A stretch of DNA of 64,000 bases from Microbacterium trichothecenolyticum (GCF_000956465.1 NZ_JYJA01000031.1:100944-164943), one strand, 5' to 3'. Positions 37,562 through 48,109 are shown, numbered from the stretch's first letter. Program-made: numbers and translations. Notes: generated from the letters alone by a model not told the origin.

Positions 37562-38362
37562 TCAGGCTCCTTCCGGCATCTCGCGCGCGGCGGCCTGTGC
37601 GACCGAGACCGTGCGCCGTTCGATGCGCTTCTCGATGTCGGATCCGACCTCCACGATGCGGTGCACATAGATGCCGGGGAGATGGATGCTGTCGGCCTCG
37701 AGCTCGCCGGGGTCGACGAGCTCCTCGACCTGGGCGATGCACACACGCCCGGCCATCGCGGCGAGCGGGTTGAAGTTGCGCGCGGCCTTGTTGAAGACGA
37801 GGTTGCCGTGGCGGTCGCCCTTCAAGGCGTGCACGAGGGCGTAGTCGGTGACGATCGCCTCTTCGAGCACGTAGTCGCGAGGCGCGCCCGAGACGTCGAA
37901 GCTTCGCACGTCCTTGACGCGTGACGCGACCGCGATGCCGCCGTCCGCGGCGTAGCGGCGGGGAAGCCCGCCTTCCGCCACCTGCGTGCCGACCCCGGTC
38001 TGGGTGTAGAACGCGGCGATGCCCGATCCGCCGGCGCGGAGCTTCTCGGCGAGGGTGCCCTGCGGCGTCAGCTCCAGCTCGAGCTCGCCCGAGAGGAACT
38101 GCCGCTCGAACTCCTTGTTCTCACCGACGTACGAGGAGGTCATCTTCCGGATGCGCTTGGCATTCAGGAGGATGCCGAGCCCCCAGTCGTCGACGCCGCA
38201 GTTGTTGCTCACGATGCTGAGGTCGCTCGTGCCCTGCGCGAGCAGCGCCTCGATCAGCGCGATGGGGTTACCCGAGAGCCCGAACCCTCCCACTGCGAGA
38301 GACGCCCCGTCGGGGATGTCGGCGACGGCCTCGGCCGCCGACCTCCAGGTCTTGTCGATCAT
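37562..38362 (-). CDS. scoA: 3-oxoacid CoA-transferase subunit A
   Basis: A 266-residue alpha subunit with the CoA-binding loop [20 protein letters not shown] near 20-40 and the family segment [20 protein letters not shown] near 100. The start MIDKTW has AAGGAG 6-7 nt upstream; the open frame extends far upstream but across the IclR gene. First gene of scoA-scoB-thiolase, divergent from the IclR regulator that probably controls it. Confidence 0.92.
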   Translation of the reverse strand: MIDKTWRSAAEAVADIPDGASLAVGGFGLSGNPIALIEALLAQGTSDLSIVSNNCGVDDWGLGILLNAKRIRKMTSSYVGENKEFERQFLSGELELELTPQGTLAEKLRAGGSGIAAFYTQTGVGTQVAEGGLPRRYAADGGIAVASRVKDVRSFDVSGAPRDYVLEEAIVTDYALVHALKGDRHGNLVFNKAARNFNPLAAMAGRVCIAQVEELVDPGELEADSIHLPGIYVHRIVEVGSDIEKRIERRTVSVAQAAAREMPEGA

Positions 38363-38457
38363 TGTGCTCCTTCGCATTCCGGTCGCTCGGCTTCCATCGT
38401 CCGGCTTGGCGGCGCGCACCGCCACCTCCTCGCTTGCCATGTGGCCACCCCGGGTCG

Positions 38458-38463
38458 TAGCGT
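38458..38463 (+). promoter_or_regulatory. -10 element of the leaderless iclR gene
   Basis: TAGCGT followed by 7 nt and GTG. This decides the start in favour of VDTAAKRT over the Met 30 bases upstream. Confidence 0.5.
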
Positions 38464-38476
38464 CCATATCGTGGAC
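38462..38476. promoter_or_regulatory. Small palindrome over the iclR start, possible autoregulatory site
   Basis: GTCCA-TATCG-TGGAC, 5-5-5, overlapping the -10 element and start codon of the iclR gene. Short, so chance is possible. Confidence 0.3.
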
Positions 38477-39259
38477 ACCGCAGCCAAGCGCACCGTTCCC
38501 GGGGCCCAGTCGATCGCCCGCGCGGCCCAGCTCCTGCGACTGGTCACCTCCGGTGGCGAAGAGGGGATGCCGGTGGCCGAGCTCGCCCGCCGCGCTGAGC
38601 TCACCCGCCCGACGACGCATCGTCTCCTCACCGCTCTGCGCCACGAGGGGCTGGTCGATCAGGACGAGCGCACCGGGCGCTGGATGCCCGGACCCGAGCT
38701 GTACCTGATGGGCACGGTCGCAGCATCCCGCTACGACATCACTTCCGTCGCGCGCGACATCGTGCGCTCGCTCGCCGTCCGCACCGAAGAGAGCGCGTTC
38801 CTCTCGGTGCGCCGCGGCGACGAGACCGTATGCCTGCTCCGCGAGGAGGGCAGCTTCCCGATCCGCTCGTTCGTGCTGTCGGAGGGCGTGCGGTTCCCGC
38901 TCGGCGTCGCCTCCGCAGGGCTCGCGATCCTGTCGTTCCTGCCGCCCCACGATGTGGACGCCTACTTCGAGCGCCACCCCGAACTCTCCCGCGAATGGGG
39001 CGCCGCCCACAGCGAGCAGCGGTTGCGCACGCGCCTGCGCGACACCCAGGAGCGCGGCTACGCCGTCAACCCCGGGCTCATCGTCGAGGGCTCCTACGGC
39101 GTCGGTGCGGCGGTCTTCACGCGAGAGGGCCACCCGCAGTGGGCGCTGAGCCTCACGGGCGTGGAGTTCCGCTTCGGCCCCGACCGCCTCCCCGAGCTCG
39201 GCCGAACGCTGCTCGCCCACGCGCACCAGCTCACGACCCGCATCGCCGCTGCCCGGTGA
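38471..39259 (+). CDS. IclR family transcriptional regulator
   Basis: A 262-residue regulator from the GTG start (an upstream ATG would add 10 residues). N-terminal winged helix: AQSIARAAQLLRLVTSGGEE, then MPVAELARRAELTRPTTHRL as the recognition region; GRWMPGPELYLMG links to the C-terminal IclR effector domain, with SEGVRFPLGVASAGLAILSF and the late GYAVNPGLIVEGSYGVGAAV. Divergent from scoAB-thiolase, 108 nt apart, which fits local control by an intermediate such as acetoacetate or 3-hydroxybutyrate (by analogy with PcaR-type regulators). Confidence 0.9.
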   Translation: MDTAAKRTVPGAQSIARAAQLLRLVTSGGEEGMPVAELARRAELTRPTTHRLLTALRHEGLVDQDERTGRWMPGPELYLMGTVAASRYDITSVARDIVRSLAVRTEESAFLSVRRGDETVCLLREEGSFPIRSFVLSEGVRFPLGVASAGLAILSFLPPHDVDAYFERHPELSREWGAAHSEQRLRTRLRDTQERGYAVNPGLIVEGSYGVGAAVFTREGHPQWALSLTGVEFRFGPDRLPELGRTLLAHAHQLTTRIAAAR

Positions 39260-39353
39260 CGACCTGTTGCCCTCGCCACGAAACCGGCGAGAGTGCACCC
39301 AGCTCGAGACGATGACGAGGCGGGGGCCATGGGTGGCACCCGACCGACGTGGG

Positions 39354-40256
39354 TCACACGCGGGCCGCGAGCTCCTCGCGCAGCGCGGCGGCGACCACAT
39401 CCGCCCCCGAAGGCGACATCACGATCGTGTAGTGGTTGAAGCCGTCCACCCGCTCGTGCTCGACCGCCGGGTACTCCGAGAGCAATCGCGCGAGGTGCTC
39501 CGGGGCGTACAAGCCAGGCGGCTCGTCCTGCAGGCCGCGGGGGACGGTGATGAGGCGGGTCGGATGCTGCAACCCCGCCAGCGCCGCCGGCAGCGCGTCG
39601 CCCGTGTTCATGTCGACGGTGTCGTCGGCGGTCGTCGCATAGCTCGTCGCGGGGCGGAACGCGCCCGCGCCGTCGTCGACGAGGTCGTACGCGAGATAGC
39701 GTTCGAGCTCTGGTGTCCACGCGCCGGTGAAGGCCGGATGCTGCCGCCAGAAGTCCAGGTATTCCCCCGCGTCTGCGAACCGCATCGACAGGCGCGCCGC
39801 GGTCGGGCCGAGGATGCCGGCGACGAGCTCGTCGGTGCTGAGTCCCGCGGGGACGTCGAGCGGAAGCCCGCCGTCGACGAGCAGCAGCCGCGAGACGCGC
39901 TCGGGAGAGAGGTGCGCGAATACGACGGATACGAATCCGCCCATCGAGTGCCCGACGACCACCGTGCTGTGGATGCCGAGCGCATCGAGCAGTGCGGTGA
40001 GGTCAGCCGCGTGTGCGGCCATCCCTGCGGCTCCGTCGATGCCGTTGCTGCGCCCGCGCCCTCGCAGATCGGGCGCGACGACGCGCACTCCCGGGAGGCG
40101 CTCCACGACGAACGGCCACGCCAGATGCGAGGCCGTGACCCCGTGCACGAGCAGCACGGTCGGCGCGTCGGGTCCGGCATCCTCCGGATCCCACACTCCA
40201 GCGCGCAGCGCGCCGCCATCGACGGGGACGTCGATCGTCCGATACTCGTGGTTCAC
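39354..40256 (-). CDS. Alpha/beta hydrolase
   Basis: A 300-residue serine hydrolase. The oxyanion segment is LLVHGVTASHLAWPFV near 33, the nucleophile elbow VVGHSMGGFVSVVF near 105, and the catalytic His is in VDGFNHYTIV near 275. GTG start overlapping the dehydrogenase stop (GTGA). As the last gene of the transporter/ligase/dehydrogenase operon it may release a hydroxyacid from an ester or oligomer, but substrate is not readable. No signal peptide, hence cytoplasmic. Confidence 0.85.
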   Translation of the reverse strand: MNHEYRTIDVPVDGGALRAGVWDPEDAGPDAPTVLLVHGVTASHLAWPFVVERLPGVRVVAPDLRGRGRSNGIDGAAGMAAHAADLTALLDALGIHSTVVVGHSMGGFVSVVFAHLSPERVSRLLLVDGGLPLDVPAGLSTDELVAGILGPTAARLSMRFADAGEYLDFWRQHPAFTGAWTPELERYLAYDLVDDGAGAFRPATSYATTADDTVDMNTGDALPAALAGLQHPTRLITVPRGLQDEPPGLYAPEHLARLLSEYPAVEHERVDGFNHYTIVMSPSGADVVAAALREELAARV

Positions 40257-41005
40257 CGCGCCGTCCATCCGCCGTCCATCGTGTACGAGGCTCCGGTGAC
40301 CATGCCGGCCCTGTCGGACACGAGCCAACCGGCCAACGACGCGACCTCGTCGGCTTCGACGAGCCGCTTCACCGCGCTCTCGGTCAGCATGATCTTCTCG
40401 ACGACTTCGCTCTCCGCGATCCCGTGGACGGCGGCCTGGTCGGCGATCTGCTTCTCCACGAGCGGTGTGCGCACGTAGGCGGGATTGATGCAGTTGCTGG
40501 TCACGCCGTGCGGGGCGCCCTCGAGCGCCGTCACCTTCGACAGGCCTTCGAGCCCGTGCTTCGCGGAGACGTACGCCGACTTGAACGCGCTCGCCCGCAG
40601 GCCGTGGGCACTCGAGATGTTCACGACGCGGCCCCAGCCCCGCTCGTACATCGCCGGGAGTGCGGCGCGGATGAGGAGGAACGGCGACTCCAGCATGAGT
40701 CGGACGATGAGCCGGAACGCATCCGGATCGAACTCCGTGATCGGCGCGACCCGCTGGATGCCCGCGTTGTTCACGAGGATGTCGACGTCGAGGGTGAGGT
40801 CGTCGAGCGCGGCGGTGTCGGCCAGGTCGACTGCCCACGACTCGCCGCCGACGGCGGTGGCGGCATCCGTCGCGGCATCCGCGTTCAGGTCCGCGATGAT
40901 GACGTGCGCGCCGCGCGCCGCGAACTCGTGCGCGCAGGCGAGGCCGATGCCGCTCGCACCGCCGGTGACGAGCGCGCGCTTGCCCGCGAGATCCTTCTCC
41001 GCCAT
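40253..41005 (-). CDS. bdhA: 3-hydroxybutyrate dehydrogenase (SDR)
   Basis: A 250-residue SDR that should oxidise D-3-hydroxybutyrate to acetoacetate with NAD. Cofactor motif LVTGGASGIGLA near 13, NNAG near 82, catalytic Ser in VVNISSAHGLRAS and YVSAKHG as the YxxxK pair near 148. The segment PLVEKQIADQAAVHGIAESE is characteristic of BdhA. It starts one base into the TetR stop (TGATG). Product acetoacetate is the substrate of the scoAB-thiolase genes encoded 2 kb further on, across the iclR gene. Confidence 0.88.
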   Translation of the reverse strand: MAEKDLAGKRALVTGGASGIGLACAHEFAARGAHVIIADLNADAATDAATAVGGESWAVDLADTAALDDLTLDVDILVNNAGIQRVAPITEFDPDAFRLIVRLMLESPFLLIRAALPAMYERGWGRVVNISSAHGLRASAFKSAYVSAKHGLEGLSKVTALEGAPHGVTSNCINPAYVRTPLVEKQIADQAAVHGIAESEVVEKIMLTESAVKRLVEADEVASLAGWLVSDRAGMVTGASYTMDGGWTAR

Positions 41006-41691
41006 CAGGATTCCTCTCCTGCATCGTCCCCTCGCGGCGCGAGGGCGTTGTCGATGAACCGGGTCATGCCGGCGAACACCACCGGGTCGAGCTGCGCGGG
41101 CGGCCTCCCCTCGGCGTCGCGCTCCCACAGCAGGAACCGCATGCCGATGAGCTCGCCCATGCCCATGAGGGCCCACGCCGTCGTCTCGGGGTCGAGGGCG
41201 CGGTCGACGTCGCCGGTCGCCTGCGCCGCGCGCAGGCCGGCCTCGTAGCCCTCGACGATGCGCGTGTAGTGCGTGCGCAGCACCTCGGGTGAGACGAACT
41301 CCGCCTCGCGTACGACACGGTAGAGCGCGGGGTGCTCGGCGGTGAACCGGAAGAAGCCGGCGAACCCCGCACGCTCCGCTTCGAGGCGACCGGATGCGCC
41401 GGCCATCGCCTCCGACATCGAGTGGCGCACGCGGCGGTTGAGGTCGAGCACGAGCGCCTCGAAGATCGCCTGCTTGCTGTCGAAGTAGAGGTAGAACGTG
41501 CCGAGGCCGATGCCCGCACGCTCCGTGATCTTGACGATGGATGCCTCGTGGTACCCCTGCGCGGCGAACACGAGCTCCGCCGCCTCCAGCAGGCGACGCC
41601 GGGTCGCCTCACCGCGCTTGGTGAGGGGGCGTCCGGTGGCGGACGACACCAGCCCCTCTTCCCGGTCGACGAGTTCGTCGGACATGCTCAT
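41005..41691 (-). CDS. TetR family regulator within the catabolic operon
   Basis: A 228-residue TetR protein. Its helix-turn-helix is in RRRLLEAAELVFAAQGYHEA and ASIVKITERAGIGLGTFYLY followed by FDSKQAIFEAL. The C-terminal domain is of the acyl-CoA-responsive kind often seen with fatty-acid genes. GGGGGAA precedes the first of two ATGs. It overlaps the acyl-CoA synthetase by 4 nt and the dehydrogenase by 1 nt, so it is an internal operon gene, a layout suited to feedback on the whole operon. Confidence 0.88.
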   Translation of the reverse strand: MSMSDELVDREEGLVSSATGRPLTKRGEATRRRLLEAAELVFAAQGYHEASIVKITERAGIGLGTFYLYFDSKQAIFEALVLDLNRRVRHSMSEAMAGASGRLEAERAGFAGFFRFTAEHPALYRVVREAEFVSPEVLRTHYTRIVEGYEAGLRAAQATGDVDRALDPETTAWALMGMGELIGMRFLLWERDAEGRPPAQLDPVVFAGMTRFIDNALAPRGDDAGEES

Positions 41692-43313
41692 CGGGATTCC
41701 CCCTTCGTACGCTCGCGCCCCACTGTGTGCGCGCGCTCCCCAGCACGATCTTCCTGCTCCCGCCGCCGTTCGACCAGCAACGCGGCCTCTTCGCGGAGAC
41801 GCGATCGTGCGAGCTTCTCGATGGTCGACCGAGGCAGCGTATCGACGAACTCCACGTGGACCGGGATCTTGAAGGCGGCGAGGTTGCGTCGCGCGTGGGT
41901 CAGCACCTCGTCGACCGACAGCGCCGCCCCCGCCACAGGCACCACGAACGCGACTCCCCGCTCGCCCCACACCGCATCGGACACGCCGACGACGGCGGCC
42001 GCCTCGATGAGCGGGTGCAGACACAGCGCGTGCTCGACCTCCGCGGGAGCGACGTTCTCGCCGCCCGAGATGAAGATGTCCTTCAGGCGGTCGACGATCC
42101 GGTACACGCCGGACGCGTCGCGCGACGCCAGATCGCCGGTGCGCAGCCACTCGCCGCTCATCGCACGAGCCGTCGCATCGACGTCGTCGAGATAGCCGGC
42201 GAAGACGCTCGGACCGCGCACCCACAGCTCGCCGGTGGCCTCGCCCTCCAGGGCGAGCCCCGAGGCGGGATCGACGATCCGCACCGACACGTGCGGGTAC
42301 GGCCGGCCCACGGCGCCCGGCGACTCGATCGACTCGTCCGCCGGCAGGTGGAGCACATTGGGTGCCGCCTCGGTGAGGCCGTACCCCTGGGTGAGCGGGA
42401 TACCCCGCGCGGTCCACTCCTCCTGCAGCTGAACCGGCATCGTCGCGCCCCCGACGAGAGCGAGGCGCAGCGCCGAGGCATCTGTCGTCCGCCACTCACG
42501 GTCGCCCGCGAGCAGCGCGTACTGCGTCGGCACGCCCATCATCGCGGTGACCTTCCGGTCGGCGACCAGCTGCAGCACGCGCGCCGGCTGGAAGGACCGC
42601 TCGAGCACGACCGTCGCGCCGACCCACCAAGCCAGCAGCGGCTGGCAGTTCCACGCAGCCACGTGGAACTGCGGCAGCATCGCGAGCACGACGTCGTCCT
42701 GCGTGAGCGGCAGCGCCTGCGCGAGGGCGAGGTTGTTCCAGAAGCAGTTCGCGTGCGTCAGCACGACGCCCTTCGGCGCGGCTTCGCTCCCCGACGTGAA
42801 GATCACGAGCAGCGGGTCGTCGTCGCGCACCGGCCGACGGACGCGGCGCCGAGGCGGACGAGGCACGCTCGCCTCGATGCCGGTCGTTCCGAGCACCGCG
42901 ACCGGCGGCGTCGCGTCCGCCAGGCGCAGCGCCTCGCCGGCGAGCGCCGCGTGCTCGTCCTCGATCAGCACCAGCGCCGGAGCGGAGCGGGTGAGGACAT
43001 CGGCGAGCTCGCGCGGCGTGAGCCTCCAAGACAGCGGCACGAAGGCGATACCCGCGATCGCGCACGCGAAGAACGCCACGACGTGGTCGGTGGCGTTGCC
43101 CGACACGGTCGCGATGCGGTCGCCCGGCCCGTAGCCGGCCTGGCGCAGTCCGTCGGCGAGCCCGGACGAGCGGGCGGCGAGGGTGGCGTAGTCGGTCGTC
43201 ACTCCGCGGTCGTCGATCGCGATGCGCTCAGGCGAGCGGGTCGCGCGGTCCACGATCCACCGACCGACGGTGTGCGGCCCGTCGTCGATGTCGGGGTCGG
43301 CCGTCCAGCTCAT
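41688..43313 (-). CDS. Acyl-CoA synthetase (AMP-dependent ligase)
   Basis: A 541-residue ANL-superfamily ligase that activates a carboxylic acid as its CoA thioester with ATP. Phosphate loop LLVIFTSGSEAAPKGVVLTH near 170, YGLTEAAPNVL near 300, LRTGDLASRDASGVYRIVDR near 400, KDIFISGGENVAP after it, and the C-terminal PRSTIEKLARSRLRE with the catalytic Lys. Probable substrate is a medium/short-chain or aromatic acid brought in by the Liv-type transporter whose genes directly precede it, with ATGA overlap to livM. Substrate remains open. Confidence 0.9.
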   Translation of the reverse strand: MSWTADPDIDDGPHTVGRWIVDRATRSPERIAIDDRGVTTDYATLAARSSGLADGLRQAGYGPGDRIATVSGNATDHVVAFFACAIAGIAFVPLSWRLTPRELADVLTRSAPALVLIEDEHAALAGEALRLADATPPVAVLGTTGIEASVPRPPRRRVRRPVRDDDPLLVIFTSGSEAAPKGVVLTHANCFWNNLALAQALPLTQDDVVLAMLPQFHVAAWNCQPLLAWWVGATVVLERSFQPARVLQLVADRKVTAMMGVPTQYALLAGDREWRTTDASALRLALVGGATMPVQLQEEWTARGIPLTQGYGLTEAAPNVLHLPADESIESPGAVGRPYPHVSVRIVDPASGLALEGEATGELWVRGPSVFAGYLDDVDATARAMSGEWLRTGDLASRDASGVYRIVDRLKDIFISGGENVAPAEVEHALCLHPLIEAAAVVGVSDAVWGERGVAFVVPVAGAALSVDEVLTHARRNLAAFKIPVHVEFVDTLPRSTIEKLARSRLREEAALLVERRREQEDRAGERAHTVGRERTKGESR

Positions 43314-44467
43314 GCGCGCACCTCGACGGTCCCCACGCCCTCTCCGGCGGACTCGCCGGCGTCGTCGAGCTGCCGCAGCGACCCGCGGACCCTCTCTCCG
43401 CGCCGACGCCGGACCGCGGCGTCGATGGTGCCTGCGATGCCTCCAGGGAGGAACATCACCACGATGATGAACAGCACTCCGAGGAGGAAGAGCGGCTCCG
43501 ACAGCGGGATCCGCAGAACGTCGGGAAGCCCGGCGATCGCCTCGGAGCCGGCGAGCACCGTGAGCCGCTGATCGAGCAGCGTGTAGAGCACACCGCCCAC
43601 GATGGCACCCCAGCGGAATCCGACGCCACCCAGCACCACCATCACCAGGACCGTGATCGTGAGGTCCGCGGAGACCGACCGCGGAACGGTGCCCGACTGC
43701 AGCAGCATGTACGCGACTCCGGCGAGGCTCGCAAGGCCCGCTGCGATGACGAACACGATGAGCCGGACGCGGTAAGGCGACAGTCCCAGCACACGCACGC
43801 GCTGCTCGTTCTCGCGCGTCGCACGGGCGAGATGCCCCAGACGCGATGTGTCCACCCACAGCACCACGAGGTACACCAGCACGAGCACGACGAGCGTGAA
43901 CCAGTACAGGTTGCGGGTGTTCACGACCCCGATGAGGAAGTCGGGCACCTGCGCCGTGTTGAGGCTGAGTCCTTCCTCGCCACCGGTGACCTGCGAGTTG
44001 CGCCGCACCAGCACCGACCCGGCCTGCGCGAATGCCAGTGTCACCATCGCGAACGGGATGCCCGAGACCCGCATCGACACCGCGCCCGTCACGAGGGCGA
44101 TGACCATGCCGCCGATCAGGGCGATGAAGACGCCCGGCCACAACGGCACGCCGAAGTGCTCGAGCGCGATGCCGAGTCCGTACGCACCGGCGCCGAAGTA
44201 GAGGGCGTGGCCGAACGACAGCATCCCTCCCGATCCGAGCAGCAGGTTGTACGACAGCGCGAGCGCCGCGAACACCATGCAGAGGGAGAGCAGCGCGAGG
44301 GTGCCGGGCATATAGGTCGGCGTGGGCAGGATGCCGGGGACCGAGAGGTTGAGCAGCGGCAGCATGGCCATGAACGCGACGAGCACGACGCCCACGACGG
44401 CGGGAATGAAGCGACGGATGCTGCGATCCGGGGCCTCCCCCGGTCCCCGAGCGTGTCGAAGGGTCAT
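43310..44467 (-). CDS. livM: Liv-type ABC transporter permease LivM
   Basis: A 385-residue membrane subunit of the hydrophobic amino-acid/carboxylate transporter family. About ten hydrophobic segments; the family motif is in YNLLLGSGGMLSFGHALYFG near 75, and the ATPase contact lies in RATRENEQRVRVLGLSPYRV near 215. The first 19 residues (RHARGPGEAPDRS) are encoded partly by a sequence resembling the dispersed GCTTCGACA...GCTC repeats of this bacterial group. Overlaps livH by 4 nt and the ligase by 4 nt. Confidence 0.9.
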   Translation of the reverse strand: MTLRHARGPGEAPDRSIRRFIPAVVGVVLVAFMAMLPLLNLSVPGILPTPTYMPGTLALLSLCMVFAALALSYNLLLGSGGMLSFGHALYFGAGAYGLGIALEHFGVPLWPGVFIALIGGMVIALVTGAVSMRVSGIPFAMVTLAFAQAGSVLVRRNSQVTGGEEGLSLNTAQVPDFLIGVVNTRNLYWFTLVVLVLVYLVVLWVDTSRLGHLARATRENEQRVRVLGLSPYRVRLIVFVIAAGLASLAGVAYMLLQSGTVPRSVSADLTITVLVMVVLGGVGFRWGAIVGGVLYTLLDQRLTVLAGSEAIAGLPDVLRIPLSEPLFLLGVLFIIVVMFLPGGIAGTIDAAVRRRRGERVRGSLRQLDDAGESAGEGVGTVEVRA

Positions 44468-45339
44468 GCCTTCCTCCCCAGGAGTCCGGTCGGACGCACC
44501 AGCAGCACGAGTGCCAGGAGGATCACGACGATGAAGTCCCCGGTGCCGCCGAGGTAGAAGTTCGCGAACTGCTGCAGCACCGCCACGAGGACGGACGCCA
44601 CCGCCGCACCGGTGAGCGAGCCGAGGCCGCCGACGACGGTGACGATGAACGCGAAGATGAGGAGTGTCTGCCCGAGGTGCGCCGACACGAAGGTCGAGTA
44701 GTGCATCGCCAGCACGCCGCCGATTCCCGCGGCCGCGCCGCCGATGGCGAAGACGAGGGTGAACGAGCGACGGACGTCGATGCCGAGCGCCGTCACCATC
44801 GAGCGGTTCTCGACACCGGCGCGGATGATCATGCCGTAGCGCGTCTTCTGCAGGAACAGCACGAGGGCCGCGAGCACCAGCACGGCCGCGATCATCAGCA
44901 CCCAGTAGGTGTTGGGGATGCGGGCGCCCAGCACGTCGGTGGTCTGGGTGAGCCACGGGGGTCCGCCGATGTGGATCGGGTCGGTGCCCCAGATCCCCTC
45001 GAACAGCGCCACGGCCGCGAACGAAAGACCCACCGTGACGAGCACCTGCTCGATGTGCCGCTCGTACAGCGGTCGGATGAGCACGAGCTCGGTGAGCGTC
45101 GCGAACACGGCGCCCACGCCTGCGCCGACGAGGACCGACAGGAGGAACGATCCCCACGAGCCGGTGCCGAGCGCCTGCGCGACCATCCAGCCCATGAATG
45201 CGCTCAGGGTGAGGAACGCGCCGTGCGCGAAGTTGAGCACGTGCATGAGCCCGTAGATGAGGCTCAGGCCACTGGCGACGAGGAAGTAGAGGGCGCCGAG
45301 ACCGACGCCGGTGATCAGGGTGAGGACGAGGGTGCTCAT
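44464..45339 (-). CDS. livH: Liv-type ABC transporter permease LivH
   Basis: A 291-residue membrane permease starting MSTLVLTLITGVGLGALYFL. Family motifs: GLMHVLNFAHGAFLTLSAF near 30-48 and AGVENRSMVTALGIDVRRSF near 190, the cytoplasmic loop that contacts the ATPases. Pairs with LivM. ATG overlaps the livF stop (ATGA). Confidence 0.92.
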   Translation of the reverse strand: MSTLVLTLITGVGLGALYFLVASGLSLIYGLMHVLNFAHGAFLTLSAFMGWMVAQALGTGSWGSFLLSVLVGAGVGAVFATLTELVLIRPLYERHIEQVLVTVGLSFAAVALFEGIWGTDPIHIGGPPWLTQTTDVLGARIPNTYWVLMIAAVLVLAALVLFLQKTRYGMIIRAGVENRSMVTALGIDVRRSFTLVFAIGGAAAGIGGVLAMHYSTFVSAHLGQTLLIFAFIVTVVGGLGSLTGAAVASVLVAVLQQFANFYLGGTGDFIVVILLALVLLVRPTGLLGRKA

Positions 45340-46075
45340 GCTGCATGCTCCGCGTGGACGCCGAGGAGGCGGCGGGTGAGGTCTTCGTCGTCGAGGAGGT
45401 CGCCCGCCTTTCCGACGTGCGCAACGCACCCGCCGGCGATGACGACGACGTCATCCGCGAGACGGCGCACGACCTCGAGGTTCTGCTCGACGAGGAGGAT
45501 GGGGACGGTCTTCGACGCCTTCTGGAGCGCGTCGGCGACCTCGGTCACGATCTTCGGCGCGAGACCCTTCGTCGGCTCGTCGACGAGAAGCAGCCGGTTG
45601 TCGTTGAGCAGAGCCCGCGCGACCGACACCATCTGCTGCTGGCCGCCCGAGAGCGTGCCGGCCTGTTGCTCGCGGCGCGCGACCAGGTCGGGGAAGAGCT
45701 CTGCGACGAACTCGCGCCGAGGGTTTCGCTGACGCTCGGCGAGGGCGAGGTTCTCGGCGACGGTGAGCTTCGAGAAGACTTCACGGTCCTCCGGCACGTA
45801 CCCGACGCCACGCCGCACGATGCGATGGGTGGGGAGGCCGTCGATGCGGTCGCCCGCGAGCGTCACCTCGCCACGACGGGAGATGAGGCCCAGGATGCCT
45901 CGAAGGGTCGAGGTCTTGCCGACGCCGTTGCGGCCGAGCACCGCGGTGATGCCGGTGGCGGGCACGTCGAACGAGACGTCCTCCACGACCTGCTGGCCCG
46001 CGATCGTGCAGCGGAGGTTCCGGACGGTCAGGATGGGGGTTCCGGTAAACGCCCCGGTTCCAGAAGAAGCGCCGC

Positions 46076-46079
<4 letters not shown>
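45336..46079 (-). CDS. livF: Liv-type ABC transporter ATPase LivF
   Basis: A 247-residue ATP-binding subunit with Walker A LGRNGVGKTSTLRG near 51, Q-loop near GYVPEDREVF, signature TLSGGQQQMVSVARALL near 142, Walker B LLLVDEPTKGLAP and H-loop-region LLVEQN. The Ser/Thr-rich first 14 residues are an unusual extension. Overlaps livG and livH by 4 nt each. Confidence 0.93.
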
Positions 46080-46891
<812 letters not shown>

Positions 46892-46909
46892 CGTTTCGCG
46901 GAGCCCGGA

Positions 46910-48109
46910 TCACTCGGCTTCGGCGGGAGCGACGTCGTCGGCCGAGACCGTGTCGACGAGCTCGGGCACGAACGTGCCGTCCTTCGCGACGAGCTTGACC
47001 TGGTACATCTCCTGGATGAGGGCATGGTCGCTCGCGCGCACCGTCATGCTGCCCTTCGGACCGTCGAACTCGAAGCCCTCGAGCGCCGCGACCATCCCGT
47101 CGACGTCGCCTTGGCCCGACTCGATGGCGTGGACGATCATGATCGCCGCGTTGAAGCCGTCGGGGCTGAACAGGTCGGGCGTGCCGCCGGCCTCTTCGAT
47201 CGCCTCGACCATCGCGGTGTTGACGTCGTTGGCAGGAGCCTCGGCGAAGTAGTGGTTCAGGAAGTTGATCTTCTCGGATGCCTCGCCATAGGCGCCGAAG
47301 GTCGCGGAGTCTCCCAGACCGGTCACCACCGGGATCTCGTCGAGCACGCCCTGCTGGCTCATCGCCTGCCACATCGCGCCCGAGGTCGCGCCGGCCCAGG
47401 CGACGAACACGAGGTCGGGAGCGCCCGCGAGCACCTGCTGCGCGAACGGCGTGAACTCGGTCGCGTCCTCCGCGACGAGCACGGAGTTCACCGTCGCGCC
47501 CTGGCCGCCGAGGATCGCCTGCACGGCCGCGACGTTGCCCTGGCCGAACGCGTTGTCCTGCGCGAAGACCGTCACGGTCTTGCCGTCGATGTCGTCGAGG
47601 AACGTGCCCGCGGTCGCGACGTCCTGTGCGCTCTGCCGGCCCGAGCGGAACGTGTAGTCGTTGATGCCCGTGATCGCATCGGCGGCCGCGGGTCCCGAGA
47701 TGTAGAGCACCTTGTTCTGCTCCGCCTGCTCGGCGACGGCCAGGGCGACGCCCGACGACGCGGTGCCCGCGATGATGTTGACACCCGAGCCGATGAGCTC
47801 CTTGACGGCGGTGACGGCCTTGTCAGGGTCGCCGGCGTCGTCGCGGTACTCGACGTTGATCGTGGTCCCGTCGATCTCGCCGGTGCCGTCGGTGGCGTAG
47901 TCGAGCCCCGCCTTGAGGGCGTCGAGGTACTGCTTGCCGTAGCCGGCGAGCGGGCCGGACTCGCTCGTGACGATGCCGACGGTGACCTCGGACAGCCCGC
48001 CCGGCTCTGTGGATCCGTTGTCGGGATCGCCGGACGGCGCGCACGCCGCCAGGGCGAGCGCTGCCGTGACGACCACGGAGCCCAGGAGCAACTTCTTCGT
48101 AACCCGCAT
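46910..48109 (-). CDS. livK: Liv-type solute-binding lipoprotein
   Basis: A 399-residue periplasmic-binding-type lipoprotein: signal peptide with lipobox LAAC at about 20-23, then a Peripla_BP_6 fold (VGIVTSESGPLAGYGKQYLD near 45, IAGTASSGVALAVAEQ, AQDNAFGQGNVAAVQA and GTPDLFSPDGFNAAIMI). In other Liv systems ligands include branched amino acids, urea, amides and aromatic or aliphatic acids; the acyl-CoA synthetase and dehydrogenase encoded downstream suggest an organic acid. Start supported by a GGGGAAAGG purine run upstream. Confidence 0.92.
   Translation of the reverse strand: MRVTKKLLLGSVVVTAALALAACAPSGDPDNGSTEPGGLSEVTVGIVTSESGPLAGYGKQYLDALKAGLDYATDGTGEIDGTTINVEYRDDAGDPDKAVTAVKELIGSGVNIIAGTASSGVALAVAEQAEQNKVLYISGPAAADAITGINDYTFRSGRQSAQDVATAGTFLDDIDGKTVTVFAQDNAFGQGNVAAVQAILGGQGATVNSVLVAEDATEFTPFAQQVLAGAPDLVFVAWAGATSGAMWQAMSQQGVLDEIPVVTGLGDSATFGAYGEASEKINFLNHYFAEAPANDVNTAMVEAIEEAGGTPDLFSPDGFNAAIMIVHAIESGQGDVDGMVAALEGFEFDGPKGSMTVRASDHALIQEMYQVKLVAKDGTFVPELVDTVSADDVAPAEAE

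Noticed and set aside
39267..39340. Possible hairpin GTGCACCC/GGGTGGCAC between iclR and the hydrolase gene
   Set aside because: Needs a bulge and a long loop; not convincing though the genes are convergent.
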